From contig CAZYZQ010000075.1 in NCBI GenBank assembly GCA_964652075.1, forward strand, positions 1 to 11,925: a DNA stretch of 11,925 nt. The letters run 5' to 3'. The translations under genes and the position numbers were made by a program. Positions 1 to 6,996 of this stretch are shown here, one piece after another. The notes under the pieces are model-generated. The model saw only the letters and a list, made by a program, of their open reading frames with translations, had not been told where the DNA came from and searched no databases. This DNA is from CAZYZQ01 sp964652075. Its GTDB lineage: Bacteria > Bacillota > Clostridia > Oscillospirales > Oscillospiraceae. Each line of letters begins with the position of its first letter. Position 1 is the stretch's first letter.

Positions 1-1
1 C

Positions 2-844
2 CGCCGTATGACGGTCATGACCACCACCTTCATCCCCTGCGGCGCGAAGCTGCCGATCATTGCGCTGATTGCGTCGGCGCTGTTCGGCGGCACATGGTGG
101 GTGGCCCCGAGCGCCTATTTCCTCGGCATCGCCGCCATCGTCGTCTCCGGTATTATGCTCAAGAAGACAAAGATGTTCGCGGGCGACCCGGCGCCGTTCG
201 TCATGGAGCTGCCGGCCTACCACTGGCCGACCGTCGGCAACATCCTTCGCTCCATGTGGGAGCGCGGCTGGTCCTTCATCAAGAAGGCCGGTACGATCAT
301 CCTGCTCTCCTCGATCCTGATCTGGGCCGGCTCCTGCTTCGGCATGACCGACGGCCACTTCGGGTTCAGCACAGAGCTGGAGCTGGAGGACAGCATCCTC
401 GGCATGATCGGCAGCGTGATCCTCTGGATCTTCAAGCCGCTGGGCTTCGGCAATGTCCGCGCCGCCATCGCGACGGTCATGGGCCTTGTCGCCAAGGAAG
501 AGGTCGTCGGTGTGTTCGGCGTGCTCGACTTCGAGAGCATGGCGCCGCTGGCGGGCTACTCGTTCCTCGCGTTCAACCTGCTCTGCGCGCCCTGCTTCGC
601 CGCGATCGGCGCAATCCGCCGCGAGATGAACAACGGCAAGTGGACGCTCTTCGCAATCGCCTATCAGTGCGGCTTCGCCTACGCCGTCTCGCTGATGATC
701 TACCAGATCGGCTGCATTTTCACGGGCGGGATCAACTGGATCGGCCTTTGCTGCGCGGTGCTGGTGCTGGCGTTCATCGTCTACATGCTCGCCCGTCCGT
801 ACCATGAGGCAAAGGACCTGCGTATGAATGTAAAGGTGGGATAA
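2..844 (+). CDS. feoB: Ferrous iron transport protein B, C-terminal part (5' truncated by window edge)
   Basis: This is the C-terminal membrane half of FeoB, the GTP-gated Fe(II) importer of the cytoplasmic membrane. The reading frame is already open at base 2, with two Arg codons before the first in-frame ATG at 8, so the gene starts outside the window. That ATG lies inside a conserved segment and is not the start. Family landmarks are the TTTFIPCGAKLPI stretch at the beginning, the AKEEVVGVFGVL segment near 490-530 and the LLCAPCFAAIGAIRRE segment near 580-627, with conserved Cys in the transmembrane gates. About six hydrophobic segments can be seen. The cytoplasmic G domain and first gate repeat are missing only because of the window edge. 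It ends 4 bases before a Cys-rich partner gene, in the usual feoB order. Confidence 0.95.
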   Translation, partial: RRMTVMTTTFIPCGAKLPIIALIASALFGGTWWVAPSAYFLGIAAIVVSGIMLKKTKMFAGDPAPFVMELPAYHWPTVGNILRSMWERGWSFIKKAGTIILLSSILIWAGSCFGMTDGHFGFSTELELEDSILGMIGSVILWIFKPLGFGNVRAAIATVMGLVAKEEVVGVFGVLDFESMAPLAGYSFLAFNLLCAPCFAAIGAIRREMNNGKWTLFAIAYQCGFAYAVSLMIYQIGCIFTGGINWIGLCCAVLVLAFIVYMLARPYHEAKDLRMNVKVG

Positions 845-848
845 CCCC

Positions 849-1010
849 ATGAACCTCGCAACATTGGTGGTACTGCTGGTGCTGTGTGCGGTGGTTGGAC
901 TTGTGATTCTTCGGATGCACCGCGACCGCAAAACCGGCAAATCCGGCTGCGGCGGCAACTGCGCCGCCTGCGGCGGGTGCTGCGGACAACAGCATAAAAA
1001 GATCTCCTGA
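849..1010 (+). CDS. FeoB-associated Cys-rich membrane protein, 53 aa
   Basis: This short gene begins 4 bases after the feoB stop. The product has one N-terminal hydrophobic segment (about residues 3-21, rich in Leu and Val), a basic stretch (RMHRDRKTGK) and then a tail with five clustered Cys: C34, C38, C41, C44 and C45 in a CxxxCxxCxxCC arrangement set in Gly. This is the architecture of the small FeoB-associated Cys-rich membrane protein family found directly downstream of feoB in many Firmicutes. Its role is not firmly established. Handling Fe(II) or a metal-thiolate intermediate at the inner face of the FeoB pore is a reasonable inference. The gene shares its transcript with feoB and is followed at once by a terminator. 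There is no strong ribosome binding site in the 4-base gap, so translational coupling to feoB is likely. Confidence 0.85.
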   Translation: MNLATLVVLLVLCAVVGLVILRMHRDRKTGKSGCGGNCAACGGCCGQQHKKIS

Positions 1011-1033
1011 GATTTGCTTTCCTTTCTCTGACA

Positions 1034-1072
1034 CCGGCCCCCGGACAGCTTGTCCGGGGGCCGGCTTGTTTT
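1034..1072 (+). terminator. Intrinsic terminator after the feoB operon
   Basis: A perfect 14-bp G/C-rich stem (left arm 1034-1047, right arm 1051-1064) with a GCT loop is followed by CTTGTTTT. It lies 24 bases after the Cys-rich gene and before the next promoter, and separates the iron-uptake operon from the SOS cassette. Confidence 0.9.
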
Positions 1073-1086
1073 CCAGAAAATTCCTC

Positions 1087-1115
1087 TTGCCAAATGTTCT
1101 AATACGCGGTATAAT
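1087..1115 (+). promoter_or_regulatory. Sigma-A promoter of the Y-family polymerase gene
   Basis: The -35 box TTGCCA (1087-1092, 5 of 6 to consensus) and a perfect -10 box TATAAT (1110-1115) are separated by exactly 17 bases. The expected transcription start, near 1122, falls inside the LexA box, so a bound repressor would block initiation. Confidence 0.88.
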
Positions 1116-1116
1116 G

Positions 1117-1128
1117 GAACAAACGTTC
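1117..1128 (+). promoter_or_regulatory. LexA (DinR) operator, SOS box
   Basis: GAAC-AAAC-GTTC matches the Gram-positive LexA core GAAC-N4-GTTC exactly. Its inner bases also fit the Bacillus/Clostridia consensus CGAACRNRYGTTYC; only the outermost C at each end differs. It starts 2 bases after the -10 box and covers the predicted +1 position, the classic place for repression. I found no second full-length copy of this core elsewhere in the window. Confidence 0.88.
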
Positions 1129-1150
1129 AGAGGAAAGGAAGACGTGAAGC

Positions 1151-2395
1151 ATGGCGGCATATCTGTGTATCGACCTGAAATCGTTCTATGCCTCCGTCGA
1201 GTGCGTGGAGCGGGGGCTTGACCCGATGACGGCCCGGCTGGTAGTTGCCGATCCGGAACGCTCGGAGAAGACGATCTGTCTGGCCGTCTCGCCCGCGCTG
1301 AAGGCGCTGGGGATCCCCGGCCGCTGCCGTCTGTACGAGATCCCGCCGGGCATCCAGTATGAAATCGCGCCGCCGCGGATGCAGTTGTATATCGAATATG
1401 CGGCAAAGATCTACCAGATTTACCTGCATTATGTCTCAGAGGAGGATATTCACGTCTATTCCATCGACGAAGCGTTTCTGGATGTGACGCACTACCGGAA
1501 GCTCTATGGGCTCGACGCCGCGGCCCTCGGGCGGCGGATTCTGGAGGAGATTCATGAAACGCTCGGCCTGACGGCTACCTGCGGCGTGGGGACGAATCTG
1601 TATCTGAGCAAGATCGCGCTCGACATTCTGGCCAAGCACGCGCCGTCGCACATTGCGTGTCTGGACGAGGCGCGCTACCGCGCGTCGCTCTGGCGGCACA
1701 AGCCGCTGACGGATTTCTGGCGCATCGGGGCGGGAACGGCCGCGCGGCTGGCGCATATTGGCGTGTTTACCATGGAGGCGCTGACGAAGGTGCCGGAGGA
1801 GACATTGTATAAAATGTTCGGGATTGACGCGGAGCTGCTGATCGACCACGCGTGGGGCCGCGAGACGGCGACAATCGCGGACATCAAGGCCTACCGCCCG
1901 CAGACGCACTCGTTCAGCCGCGGGCAGGTGCTGCCGCGCTGCTATACGCGGCAGGAGGGGGATCTGATTGTCCGCGAGATGCTGGAGAGCCTTGCGCTGG
2001 AGCTGACGGCGCACGGGCTGTGTACGGACGGGCTGGTGCTCAGCCTGGGCTATGCCGGTGCGGAGCGGGCGCACGGCTCGGTGCGGCTGGATGTGCCGAC
2101 CAATTCGGCCCGGCAGCTGCGCGGCGCGGCGGCGGCGCTGTACGCGCGCATCGCGCCGCAGGCAGACACCCTGCGCCGCGTCACGGTGAGCGCCGACCGG
2201 CTGGTACCGGAGGGGGAGTGCCAGCTGTCGCTGTTCATCCCGCCGCGCGCGCAGCTGCGGGAGCAGCAGATGCAGCGGGCCATGGTGCAGATCCGGCAGC
2301 GGTTCGGGAAAAACGCGCTCCTGCGCGGCATCAACCTGCTAAAGAGCGGCACGATGCGCGAGCGGAACGGGCAGATTGGAGGGCATCGGGCATGA
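1151..2395 (+). CDS. Y-family translesion DNA polymerase (UvrX/YqjW/DinB-like), SOS-regulated
   Basis: This 414-aa polymerase of the ImpB/MucB/UmuC/DinB family copies past damaged template bases and is error-prone on intact DNA. The N-terminal palm motif DLKSFYASVE supplies the first metal-binding Asp (D8), and Y13 sits at the usual steric-gate position. The second catalytic motif YSIDEAF supplies D106 and E107. Fingers, thumb (helix-hairpin-helix region around FWRIGAGTAARL) and the C-terminal little-finger region are all present, so it is full length. The opening residues, with a Cys before the catalytic DLK, resemble the UvrX/YqjW (PolY2) branch more than classical DinB. Translation starts at ATG 1151 after the purine-rich AGAGGAAAGGAA. 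The stop overlaps the start of the YolD-like gene. Control by LexA follows from the operator at 1117-1128. Confidence 0.93.
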   Translation: MAAYLCIDLKSFYASVECVERGLDPMTARLVVADPERSEKTICLAVSPALKALGIPGRCRLYEIPPGIQYEIAPPRMQLYIEYAAKIYQIYLHYVSEEDIHVYSIDEAFLDVTHYRKLYGLDAAALGRRILEEIHETLGLTATCGVGTNLYLSKIALDILAKHAPSHIACLDEARYRASLWRHKPLTDFWRIGAGTAARLAHIGVFTMEALTKVPEETLYKMFGIDAELLIDHAWGRETATIADIKAYRPQTHSFSRGQVLPRCYTRQEGDLIVREMLESLALELTAHGLCTDGLVLSLGYAGAERAHGSVRLDVPTNSARQLRGAAAALYARIAPQADTLRRVTVSADRLVPEGECQLSLFIPPRAQLREQQMQRAMVQIRQRFGKNALLRGINLLKSGTMRERNGQIGGHRA

Positions 2396-2622
2396 GACAG
2401 AAGATGCGCAGGGAGGATCGGGCGAAGCAGTTCGCGCCGTTTGCGGCCCTGCCGGGCTACGACCGGGCGCTGCGCGCGGCGGGGCTGCCGCCGAAAGCGC
2501 CCTCGCCGGAGCTGGCGGAGGAGGAGCTGGAGCGTCTCGACCGCGCCGCCCGCCGCCGCGCGGCGGGGCTGCCGGAGGATGATCTGGATTGGGAAAGTCT
2601 GGAAGAGTTTTTGGCGAAATAG
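2392..2622 (+). CDS. YolD-like small protein, partner of the Y-family polymerase
   Basis: The ATG overlaps the polymerase stop (ATGA at 2392-2395) and is preceded by GGAGGG at 2378-2383, so the two genes are translationally coupled. The 76-aa product begins with the segment RREDRAKQFAPFAALPGYDRAL, typical of the clostridial YolD-like family. It continues into an Ala/Glu/Arg-rich, probably helical region (residues 35-58) and ends acidic (DDLDWESLEEFL). In B. subtilis, yolD and yqjX lie directly beside the Y-family genes uvrX and yqjW and share their SOS control; the same order is seen here. The biochemical role of YolD proteins is unclear; regulating or tethering the polymerase is inference. 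The high Arg/Ala content partly reflects high GC. A second Met at residue 5 is a possible but less likely start. Confidence 0.8.
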   Translation: MRQKMRREDRAKQFAPFAALPGYDRALRAAGLPPKAPSPELAEEELERLDRAARRRAAGLPEDDLDWESLEEFLAK

Positions 2623-2645
2623 GAGAAAATTCACCCATATTTTTG

Positions 2646-2674
2646 TTGCATTTTCCAAATCCGACAGCTATAAT
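2646..2674 (+). promoter_or_regulatory. Promoter of the EIIC-alkD-yitT operon
   Basis: A perfect TATAAT (2669-2674) lies 17 bases after TTGCAT (2646-2651), which keeps the TTG of the -35 consensus. The region is AT-rich against a GC-rich background. The ribosome binding site AAGGAGAGG (2687-2695) follows, 6 bases before the ATG at 2702. No LexA box is present here. Confidence 0.75.
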
Positions 2675-2701
2675 GGATCTAGAAAAAAGGAGAGGCTTGC
2701 C

Positions 2702-3805
2702 ATGAAAACATTCTGGGCAAAGCTCAAGGCGTTCTTAAAGCGCAAGGACATTGAGATTTCACTGCGGCGCTACGGCATTGACGCGCTCGGCGCGATGGCG
2801 CAGGGGCTGTTCTGCACGCTGCTTGTCGGCACGATTCTCAATACCATCGGGACGCAGTTCCATATCGCGCCGCTGAACGCCGTGCTCGTCACCATCGGGG
2901 ACAAGGGCTACACGGTCGGCGGGCTCGCCTCGCTGATGGTCGGCCCGGCGATGGCCGTCGCGATTGGCTCGGCGCTCAAATCGCCGCCGCTGGTGCTGTT
3001 CTCCCTGATCCCGATCGGCTACGGCGCAAACCTGCTCGGCGGCGCGGGTGGCCCTCTGGCGGTGCTCGTCATCGCAATCATTGCCGCAGAGTGCGGCAAG
3101 GCCGTCTCGAAGGAGACGAAAATCGATATTCTCGTCACGCCGATTCTGACGATCCTCGTCGGCCTCGGCCTTGCGTGGCTGATCGCGCCCGCGCTTGGCA
3201 CGGCGGCGAACGCCGTCGGCACCTTCCTGCGCTGGGCAACGGAGTTGCAGCCGTTCTGGATGGGCATCCTGATCTCGGTCGTCGTCGGCATCGCGCTGAC
3301 GCTGCCGATCTCGTCGGCGGCAATCTGCATGACGCTCGGGCTGACCGGCCTTGCCGGCGGCGCGGCGGTCGCGGGCTGCTGCGCGCAGATGGTCGGCTTC
3401 GCGATCATGAGCTTCCGCGAGAACCGCTGGGGCGGCCTTGTCTCACAGGGCATCGGCACCTCCATGCTGCAGATGGGAAACATCGTCAAAAACCCGCGCA
3501 TCTGGATCCCGCCGATCGTCGCCTCGGCCATCACCGGCCCGATTGCGACGTGCGTGTTCCGGCTCGAGATGAACGGCGCGGCCGTCAACGCGGGTATGGG
3601 CACCTGCGGCTTCTGCGGCCAGATCGGCGTCTACACCGGCTGGGTGGCGGATATCGCGGCGGGCGTCAAGACGTCAATCACGGCAATGGACTGGATCGGC
3701 CTTGCGCTGATCAGCTTCATTTTGCCCGCCCTGCTCTGCTGGGCCGGCGGCCTGCTGCTGCGCAGAATCGGCTGGATCCGCGAGGGCGATTTGAAGCTCT
3801 CGTAA
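2702..3805 (+). CDS. PTS EIIC-like membrane protein (PF13303 type), orphan permease
   Basis: The 367-aa protein is very hydrophobic, with about 8-10 membrane segments after a basic N-terminus (residues 1-24). It belongs to the EIIC_2 group of phosphotransferase-system membrane components. Landmarks are the Gly-rich VGTILNTIG segment near residue 45, the long loop with GTSMLQMGNIVKNPRIWIPP (residues 252-271) and the Gly-rich GMGTCGFCGQIG (residues 298-309). Start ATG 2702 is chosen for the well-placed AAGGAGAGG; the open frame runs further upstream without support. Substrate is unknown. No EIIA, EIIB, HPr or sugar-catabolic gene is adjacent, so it either borrows phosphorylating partners from elsewhere or works as a plain transporter. 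It appears to head an operon with the AlkD-like and YitT genes: the gaps are 27 and 21 bases, with no terminator between. Confidence 0.82.
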   Translation: MKTFWAKLKAFLKRKDIEISLRRYGIDALGAMAQGLFCTLLVGTILNTIGTQFHIAPLNAVLVTIGDKGYTVGGLASLMVGPAMAVAIGSALKSPPLVLFSLIPIGYGANLLGGAGGPLAVLVIAIIAAECGKAVSKETKIDILVTPILTILVGLGLAWLIAPALGTAANAVGTFLRWATELQPFWMGILISVVVGIALTLPISSAAICMTLGLTGLAGGAAVAGCCAQMVGFAIMSFRENRWGGLVSQGIGTSMLQMGNIVKNPRIWIPPIVASAITGPIATCVFRLEMNGAAVNAGMGTCGFCGQIGVYTGWVADIAAGVKTSITAMDWIGLALISFILPALLCWAGGLLLRRIGWIREGDLKLS

Positions 3806-3832
3806 CAACTGACGCAGAAGGGAAGTGCCGCC

Positions 3833-4513
3833 ATGACGCCGTTGCAGGAAAAACTGTTTGCCATGCAGGATGTGCCGTACGGCGACTTCAACGCGAAGCT
3901 GATGCCGGCCGTGCCGCGCGAGTGTGTCATCGGTGTGCGAACCCCGGCACTCCGGGCGCTGGCGAAGGAGCGGCGCGGTACGCCGGAGGCGGACGCCTTT
4001 CTTGCCGCGCTGCCGCACCGGTATTTTGAGGAGAACAACCTCCACGCCTTTCTGCTGGAGGGCATCCGCGATGCGCAGGCGGCCATCGACGCGGTGGACG
4101 CGTTTTTGCCCTACGTTGACAACTGGGCGACCTGCGACCAGCTCCGGCCAAAGGCGTTTGCAAAGCACCCGCCGCAGCTACTGCCCAAGGTTCGGCGGTG
4201 GCTGGCGTCGGAGAAGCCCTACACGGTGCGCTACGGAATTGGCGTGCTGCTGTCGTATTATCTCGACGACGCGTTTGCGCCGGAACAGCTTCAGTGGGCG
4301 GCGCAGGTGCGGTGGGACGAGTATTATGTCAACATGATGCTGGCGTGGTACTTCGCAACCGCGCTGGCAAAGCAGTGGGACGCGGCGGCGCCGTATATGG
4401 CCGAGCGGCGGCTGCCGGTCTGGGTACATAACAAAACCATCCAGAAGGCGGTGGAGAGCCGCCGGATCTCAGAGGAACAGAAAGCGTACCTGCGGTCGCT
4501 GCGCCAGCGGTGA
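3833..4513 (+). CDS. AlkD-like DNA alkylation repair glycosylase
   Basis: This 226-aa all-helical HEAT-like repeat protein belongs to the DNA alkylation repair family (AlkD/AlkC). AlkD removes bulky or cationic alkylated purines such as 3-methyladenine and 7-methylguanine without flipping the base. The catalytic set appears intact: W98 and D102 in VDNWATCDQL have the same four-residue spacing as W109/D113 of Bacillus cereus AlkD, and R133 in YTVRYGIGVLL fits its R148. The C-terminal signature WVHNKTIQKAVESRRIS (residues 197-213) is typical. Its length is close to the 237 aa of B. cereus AlkD. Start ATG 3833 follows AAGGGAAG by about 7 bases; a downstream Met at 3863 would remove part of helix 1. 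It is cotranscribed with the EIIC-like and YitT genes, and no SOS box of its own is visible. Confidence 0.88.
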   Translation: MTPLQEKLFAMQDVPYGDFNAKLMPAVPRECVIGVRTPALRALAKERRGTPEADAFLAALPHRYFEENNLHAFLLEGIRDAQAAIDAVDAFLPYVDNWATCDQLRPKAFAKHPPQLLPKVRRWLASEKPYTVRYGIGVLLSYYLDDAFAPEQLQWAAQVRWDEYYVNMMLAWYFATALAKQWDAAAPYMAERRLPVWVHNKTIQKAVESRRISEEQKAYLRSLRQR

Positions 4514-4534
4514 CCCTGACGGAAAGGAGCGGAC

Positions 4535-5428
4535 ATGCGACTGCGCGAGGGACTGAAGGAACTGAAACCTGTAAACTTTTTGCTGCTGCTTGTGGCGGGC
4601 TGTATCAACGCCGTGGCGGTGACGCTGTTTTTGGCGCCGGTACATCTGTACGACAGCGGTATCTCCGGCACGGCCATGCTGCTCGGGCAAGTGACGCCGG
4701 AGAACTGGACGCTGTCCATCTTCCTGCTGATTCTGAACCTGCCGATCTTCGCCTACGGCGCGCGCAGGCAGGGCGTCGCGTTTACGGTGTATTCCATCTT
4801 CGCCGTCGCGGTCTACTCCGGCATGTCATACCTGATTACGGACGTGCTGCCCATCGACAACGCGGCCTCCTCGCCGTTCGCGGGGACGGATCTTCTACTG
4901 TGTGCCGTGTTTGGCGGCCTGATCTCGGGCGTGGGCAGCGGCCTGACGATCCGCTTCGGCGGCGCGATTGACGGCATCGAGGTCATGGCCGTGATCTTCG
5001 CCAAACGGTTTTCCATGACGGTCGGCACGTTTGTCATGATCTACAACGTGATTTTGTACATCGTCGCGGGCTGCGTGCTGCAAAGCTTCGTGCTGCCGCT
5101 GTACTCCATCCTGACCTACGCCGCCGCGATCAAGACTGTCGACTTCATCGTCGAGGGCTTTGACAAGGCCAAGTCCGCCATGATCGTGACGACGAAAGCC
5201 GACGAGATCAGCAAGAAGCTCTCCGACGCGTTCGGGCGCGGCATCACGCACCTGAACGGACACGGCTTCTACAGCGGCGAGGAGCAGACGGTGATCTACT
5301 TCGTCGTCAACCGCTTCCAGATCGCGAAGCTCAAGCAGATTGTGAAAGCCACCGACCCCAAGGCGTTCGTGACAATCGCCGAGGTCTCCGACGTGGTGGG
5401 CAGCACAAAATCGCAGGAAAAGACATAA
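4535..5428 (+). CDS. YitT-family membrane protein (DUF161 + DUF2179)
   Basis: The 297-aa protein is a typical YitT/YqfU-type integral membrane protein. Five to six membrane segments span about residues 13-205, with the conserved loops SGISGTAML (41-49) and FGGAIDGIEVMAVIFAKR (141-158). A soluble C-terminal DUF2179 domain (about 213-291) includes the segment GRGITHLNGHGFYSGEEQ. DUF2179 has a ferredoxin-like fold and is thought to bind a small ligand. The transport substrate of the family is not settled. Start ATG 4535 is supported by AAAGGAG at 4523-4529, 5 bases upstream. It is the last gene of the apparent operon with the EIIC-like and AlkD genes and is followed by a strong terminator. Confidence 0.9.
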   Translation: MRLREGLKELKPVNFLLLLVAGCINAVAVTLFLAPVHLYDSGISGTAMLLGQVTPENWTLSIFLLILNLPIFAYGARRQGVAFTVYSIFAVAVYSGMSYLITDVLPIDNAASSPFAGTDLLLCAVFGGLISGVGSGLTIRFGGAIDGIEVMAVIFAKRFSMTVGTFVMIYNVILYIVAGCVLQSFVLPLYSILTYAAAIKTVDFIVEGFDKAKSAMIVTTKADEISKKLSDAFGRGITHLNGHGFYSGEEQTVIYFVVNRFQIAKLKQIVKATDPKAFVTIAEVSDVVGSTKSQEKT

Positions 5429-5466
5429 AAAACGCGGGAACGGCAAGAAGGCCGTTCCCGCGTTTT
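5427..5466. terminator. Bidirectional terminator between convergent genes
   Basis: A perfect 16-bp inverted repeat (left arm 5429-5444, loop AAGAAG, right arm 5451-5466) sits between the convergent yitT-like and cupin genes. The core stem is 12 bp of mostly G/C flanked by A- and T-runs on the two sides, so the hairpin is followed by TTTT on the plus strand and by six T on the minus strand. It can serve both transcripts. Confidence 0.92.
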
Positions 5467-5472
5467 GGAATT

Positions 5473-5820
5473 TCAGAGCAGATTGTAGATCAGCGCGATA
5501 AAGGTCAGCGGCATGTCGTCGGACGGGTTTTCAAGGCCGTGAAACTCGCCGTCGCGGATGGCGCACACGTCGCCGGGGCCGACCTCGTTGCGGCTGCCGT
5601 CGTTGTCGAGGAACACGCCGTGGCCCGAGAGAATGTAGTACGGCTCCGTCTCCCCACGGTGTTGGTGCCAGCCGACTGAGGTGTGCGGCGGGAGCGTGAT
5701 CTGCGCATAGAGCCGCCCCGCGCCGCCCAGCTCGTCGGCCGGGACGATGTGATGCACCTCCGCAATGCCCTCGCCGCCGCCGAGATGCTCGACAAATTTA
5801 ATTTCAGGTTTGCGTACCAT
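5473..5820 (-). CDS. Small single-domain cupin protein
   Basis: The 115-aa protein is one cupin beta-barrel. Cupin motif 1 is complete: G50, H52, H54, E59 and G66 follow G-x-HxH-x4-E-x6-G. Motif 2 is nearly complete: G83, G91, H94 and N98, with Arg at the usual Pro position. Three His and one Glu are therefore available to hold a divalent metal. Single-domain cupins of this size include isomerases, dioxygenases and small-ligand-binding proteins, and sequence alone does not choose among them. On the minus strand the gene lies 16 bases after the threonine aldolase gene with its own AGGAGG (5830-5835), so the two form an operon. A role in amino acid or aldehyde metabolism linked to the aldolase is possible but unproven. 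Confidence 0.88.
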   Translation of the reverse strand: MVRKPEIKFVEHLGGGEGIAEVHHIVPADELGGAGRLYAQITLPPHTSVGWHQHRGETEPYYILSGHGVFLDNDGSRNEVGPGDVCAIRDGEFHGLENPSDDMPLTFIALIYNLL

Positions 5821-5836
5821 AGAAGAATGCCTCCTG

Positions 5837-6841
5837 TTACAGTGTTTTCAGCGCCGCGACAAACGCGCGGCAGTCGTCCTCCGTTGTCGCCCACGATGTG
5901 ACGAAACGGCAGGCGCCGCCCAATTGCTCAAACGCTGCGATTTCCTTCAGCCGTTCCAGCTTCTCCGGCGGGACTTCGACAAAGACCTGATTCGTCGGCG
6001 AGTCGCTCGCCAGCCGGAAGCCCGCGCCAGTGAAGCCGCCCCGCAGGATCGCGGCCATGCGGTTGGCGTGTGCGGCCAGCTCAAAGTAGAGATTGTCCTC
6101 CAGAATCGCGCCGAACTGGACGCCGAGCAGCCGGCCCTTGGCCAGCATCGCGCCGCGCTGCTTGAGGTTCCAGCGGAAGCCCTCAAACAGCGCCGGGTTT
6201 GTGATCACAATGGCCTCGCCGAAGAGCAGCCCGTTTTTTGTGCCGCCGAGGTAGAACACGTCCGTCAGGCGGGCAATGTCCGGCAATGTCAGGTCATTTC
6301 CCGGCGCGGTCAGCGCCGCGCCGAGACGCGCGCCGTCGAGGAAGAGGTACAGCCCCCGCGCATGGCAAAGCTCTGAGATCGCGGTAAGCTCCGCTTTGGT
6401 GTAGATCGTGCCAAGCTCGGTCGCGTCGGAGAGATAGACAAGCTTCGGCATTACCACGTGCTCGTCCGTGTGGCGCGCGAGAATGTCTTCCAGCATGGCG
6501 GGCGTCAGCTTGCCGTCGGGCGCGGTGGCTGTGAGAATCTTGTGGCCGGTGGCCTCGACCGCGCCCGTCTCGTGGGTGTTGATATGGCCGGTCTCCACAC
6601 AGACGGCCGCCTGATACGGCCGCAGCGCCGATGCGATGACGAGCGAATTTGCCTGCGTGCCGCCGACGGCGAAGTGTACCTGCGCTTCGGGCGCTTCCGC
6701 CAAGTCCCGAATTTTCTCTGCCGCTGCCGCGCAGTATGGGTCAAGCCCATAGCCCTGCGTGTGAAGAAGGTTTGTGCGCGTGAGCGCTTCGAGCACGCGC
6801 GGATGCGCGCCCTCGCCATAGTCGTTTTGAAAAAAGAACAT
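5837..6841 (-). CDS. ltaE: Low-specificity L-threonine aldolase family, PLP-dependent
   Basis: This 334-aa fold-type I PLP enzyme of the beta-eliminating lyase/threonine aldolase family is predicted to split L-threonine or L-allo-threonine into glycine and acetaldehyde. Active-site features are GGTQAN (60-65) for the cofactor phosphate, the HINTHETGA segment with H87 near the cofactor ring, D169 in LFLDGARLG for the pyridine nitrogen, R172 for the substrate carboxylate, and K202 in YLGGTKNG for the Schiff base. The N-terminus FFFQNDYGEGAHPRVLEAL marks the branch common in lactobacilli and Clostridia; classical LtaE starts differently. Exact substrate is therefore less sure than the reaction class. 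Start ATG 6841 has GGAGG at 6852-6856. It is the first gene of a minus-strand operon with the cupin gene. Confidence 0.88.
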   Translation of the reverse strand: MFFFQNDYGEGAHPRVLEALTRTNLLHTQGYGLDPYCAAAAEKIRDLAEAPEAQVHFAVGGTQANSLVIASALRPYQAAVCVETGHINTHETGAVEATGHKILTATAPDGKLTPAMLEDILARHTDEHVVMPKLVYLSDATELGTIYTKAELTAISELCHARGLYLFLDGARLGAALTAPGNDLTLPDIARLTDVFYLGGTKNGLLFGEAIVITNPALFEGFRWNLKQRGAMLAKGRLLGVQFGAILEDNLYFELAAHANRMAAILRGGFTGAGFRLASDSPTNQVFVEVPPEKLERLKEIAAFEQLGGACRFVTSWATTEDDCRAFVAALKTL

Positions 6842-6868
6842 GGGTTGTCTGCCTCCGTTTCTTCCTGC

Positions 6869-6897
6869 ATTGTAGCAGGAAAATGCGCGGATGGCAA
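6869..6897 (-). promoter_or_regulatory. Promoter of the ltaE-cupin operon
   Basis: On the minus strand, TTGCCA (6897-6892) is followed after exactly 17 bases by TACAAT (6874-6869), each one mismatch from consensus. The start codon is 28 bases beyond the -10 box. It stands back to back with a weaker plus-strand promoter. Confidence 0.82.
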
Positions 6898-6906
6898 GAA
6901 TCAGGG

Positions 6907-6935
6907 TGGAAAAACAGCGGCGGGTCTGCTATACT
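6907..6935 (+). promoter_or_regulatory. Likely promoter of the PhlG-like gene
   Basis: TATACT (6930-6935) is a good -10 box. The sequence 17 bases upstream, TGGAAA (6907-6912), is a weak -35. About 60 bases of leader follow, including a short inverted repeat GGACG/CGTCC (6957-6961 and 6969-6973), then AGGAAG (6984-6989) before ATG 6997. Confidence 0.55.
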
Positions 6936-6996
6936 GAGCTTAAGATAACACAAACGGGACGTTTGATGCGTCCGGAAACAGAAAGGAAGCGCGCCC

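Noticed and set aside
5765..6376. Plus-strand open frame of 203 codons opposite ltaE
   Set aside because: The minus strand encodes a full PLP enzyme with its active-site Lys and a strong promoter. The plus frame has no domain and begins inside the cupin gene.
6957..6973. Inverted repeat GGACG/CGTCC in the leader of the PhlG-like gene as an operator or riboswitch
   Set aside because: Only 5 bp with a 7-base loop, with no match to a known operator or riboswitch. In a GC-rich genome this can arise by chance.
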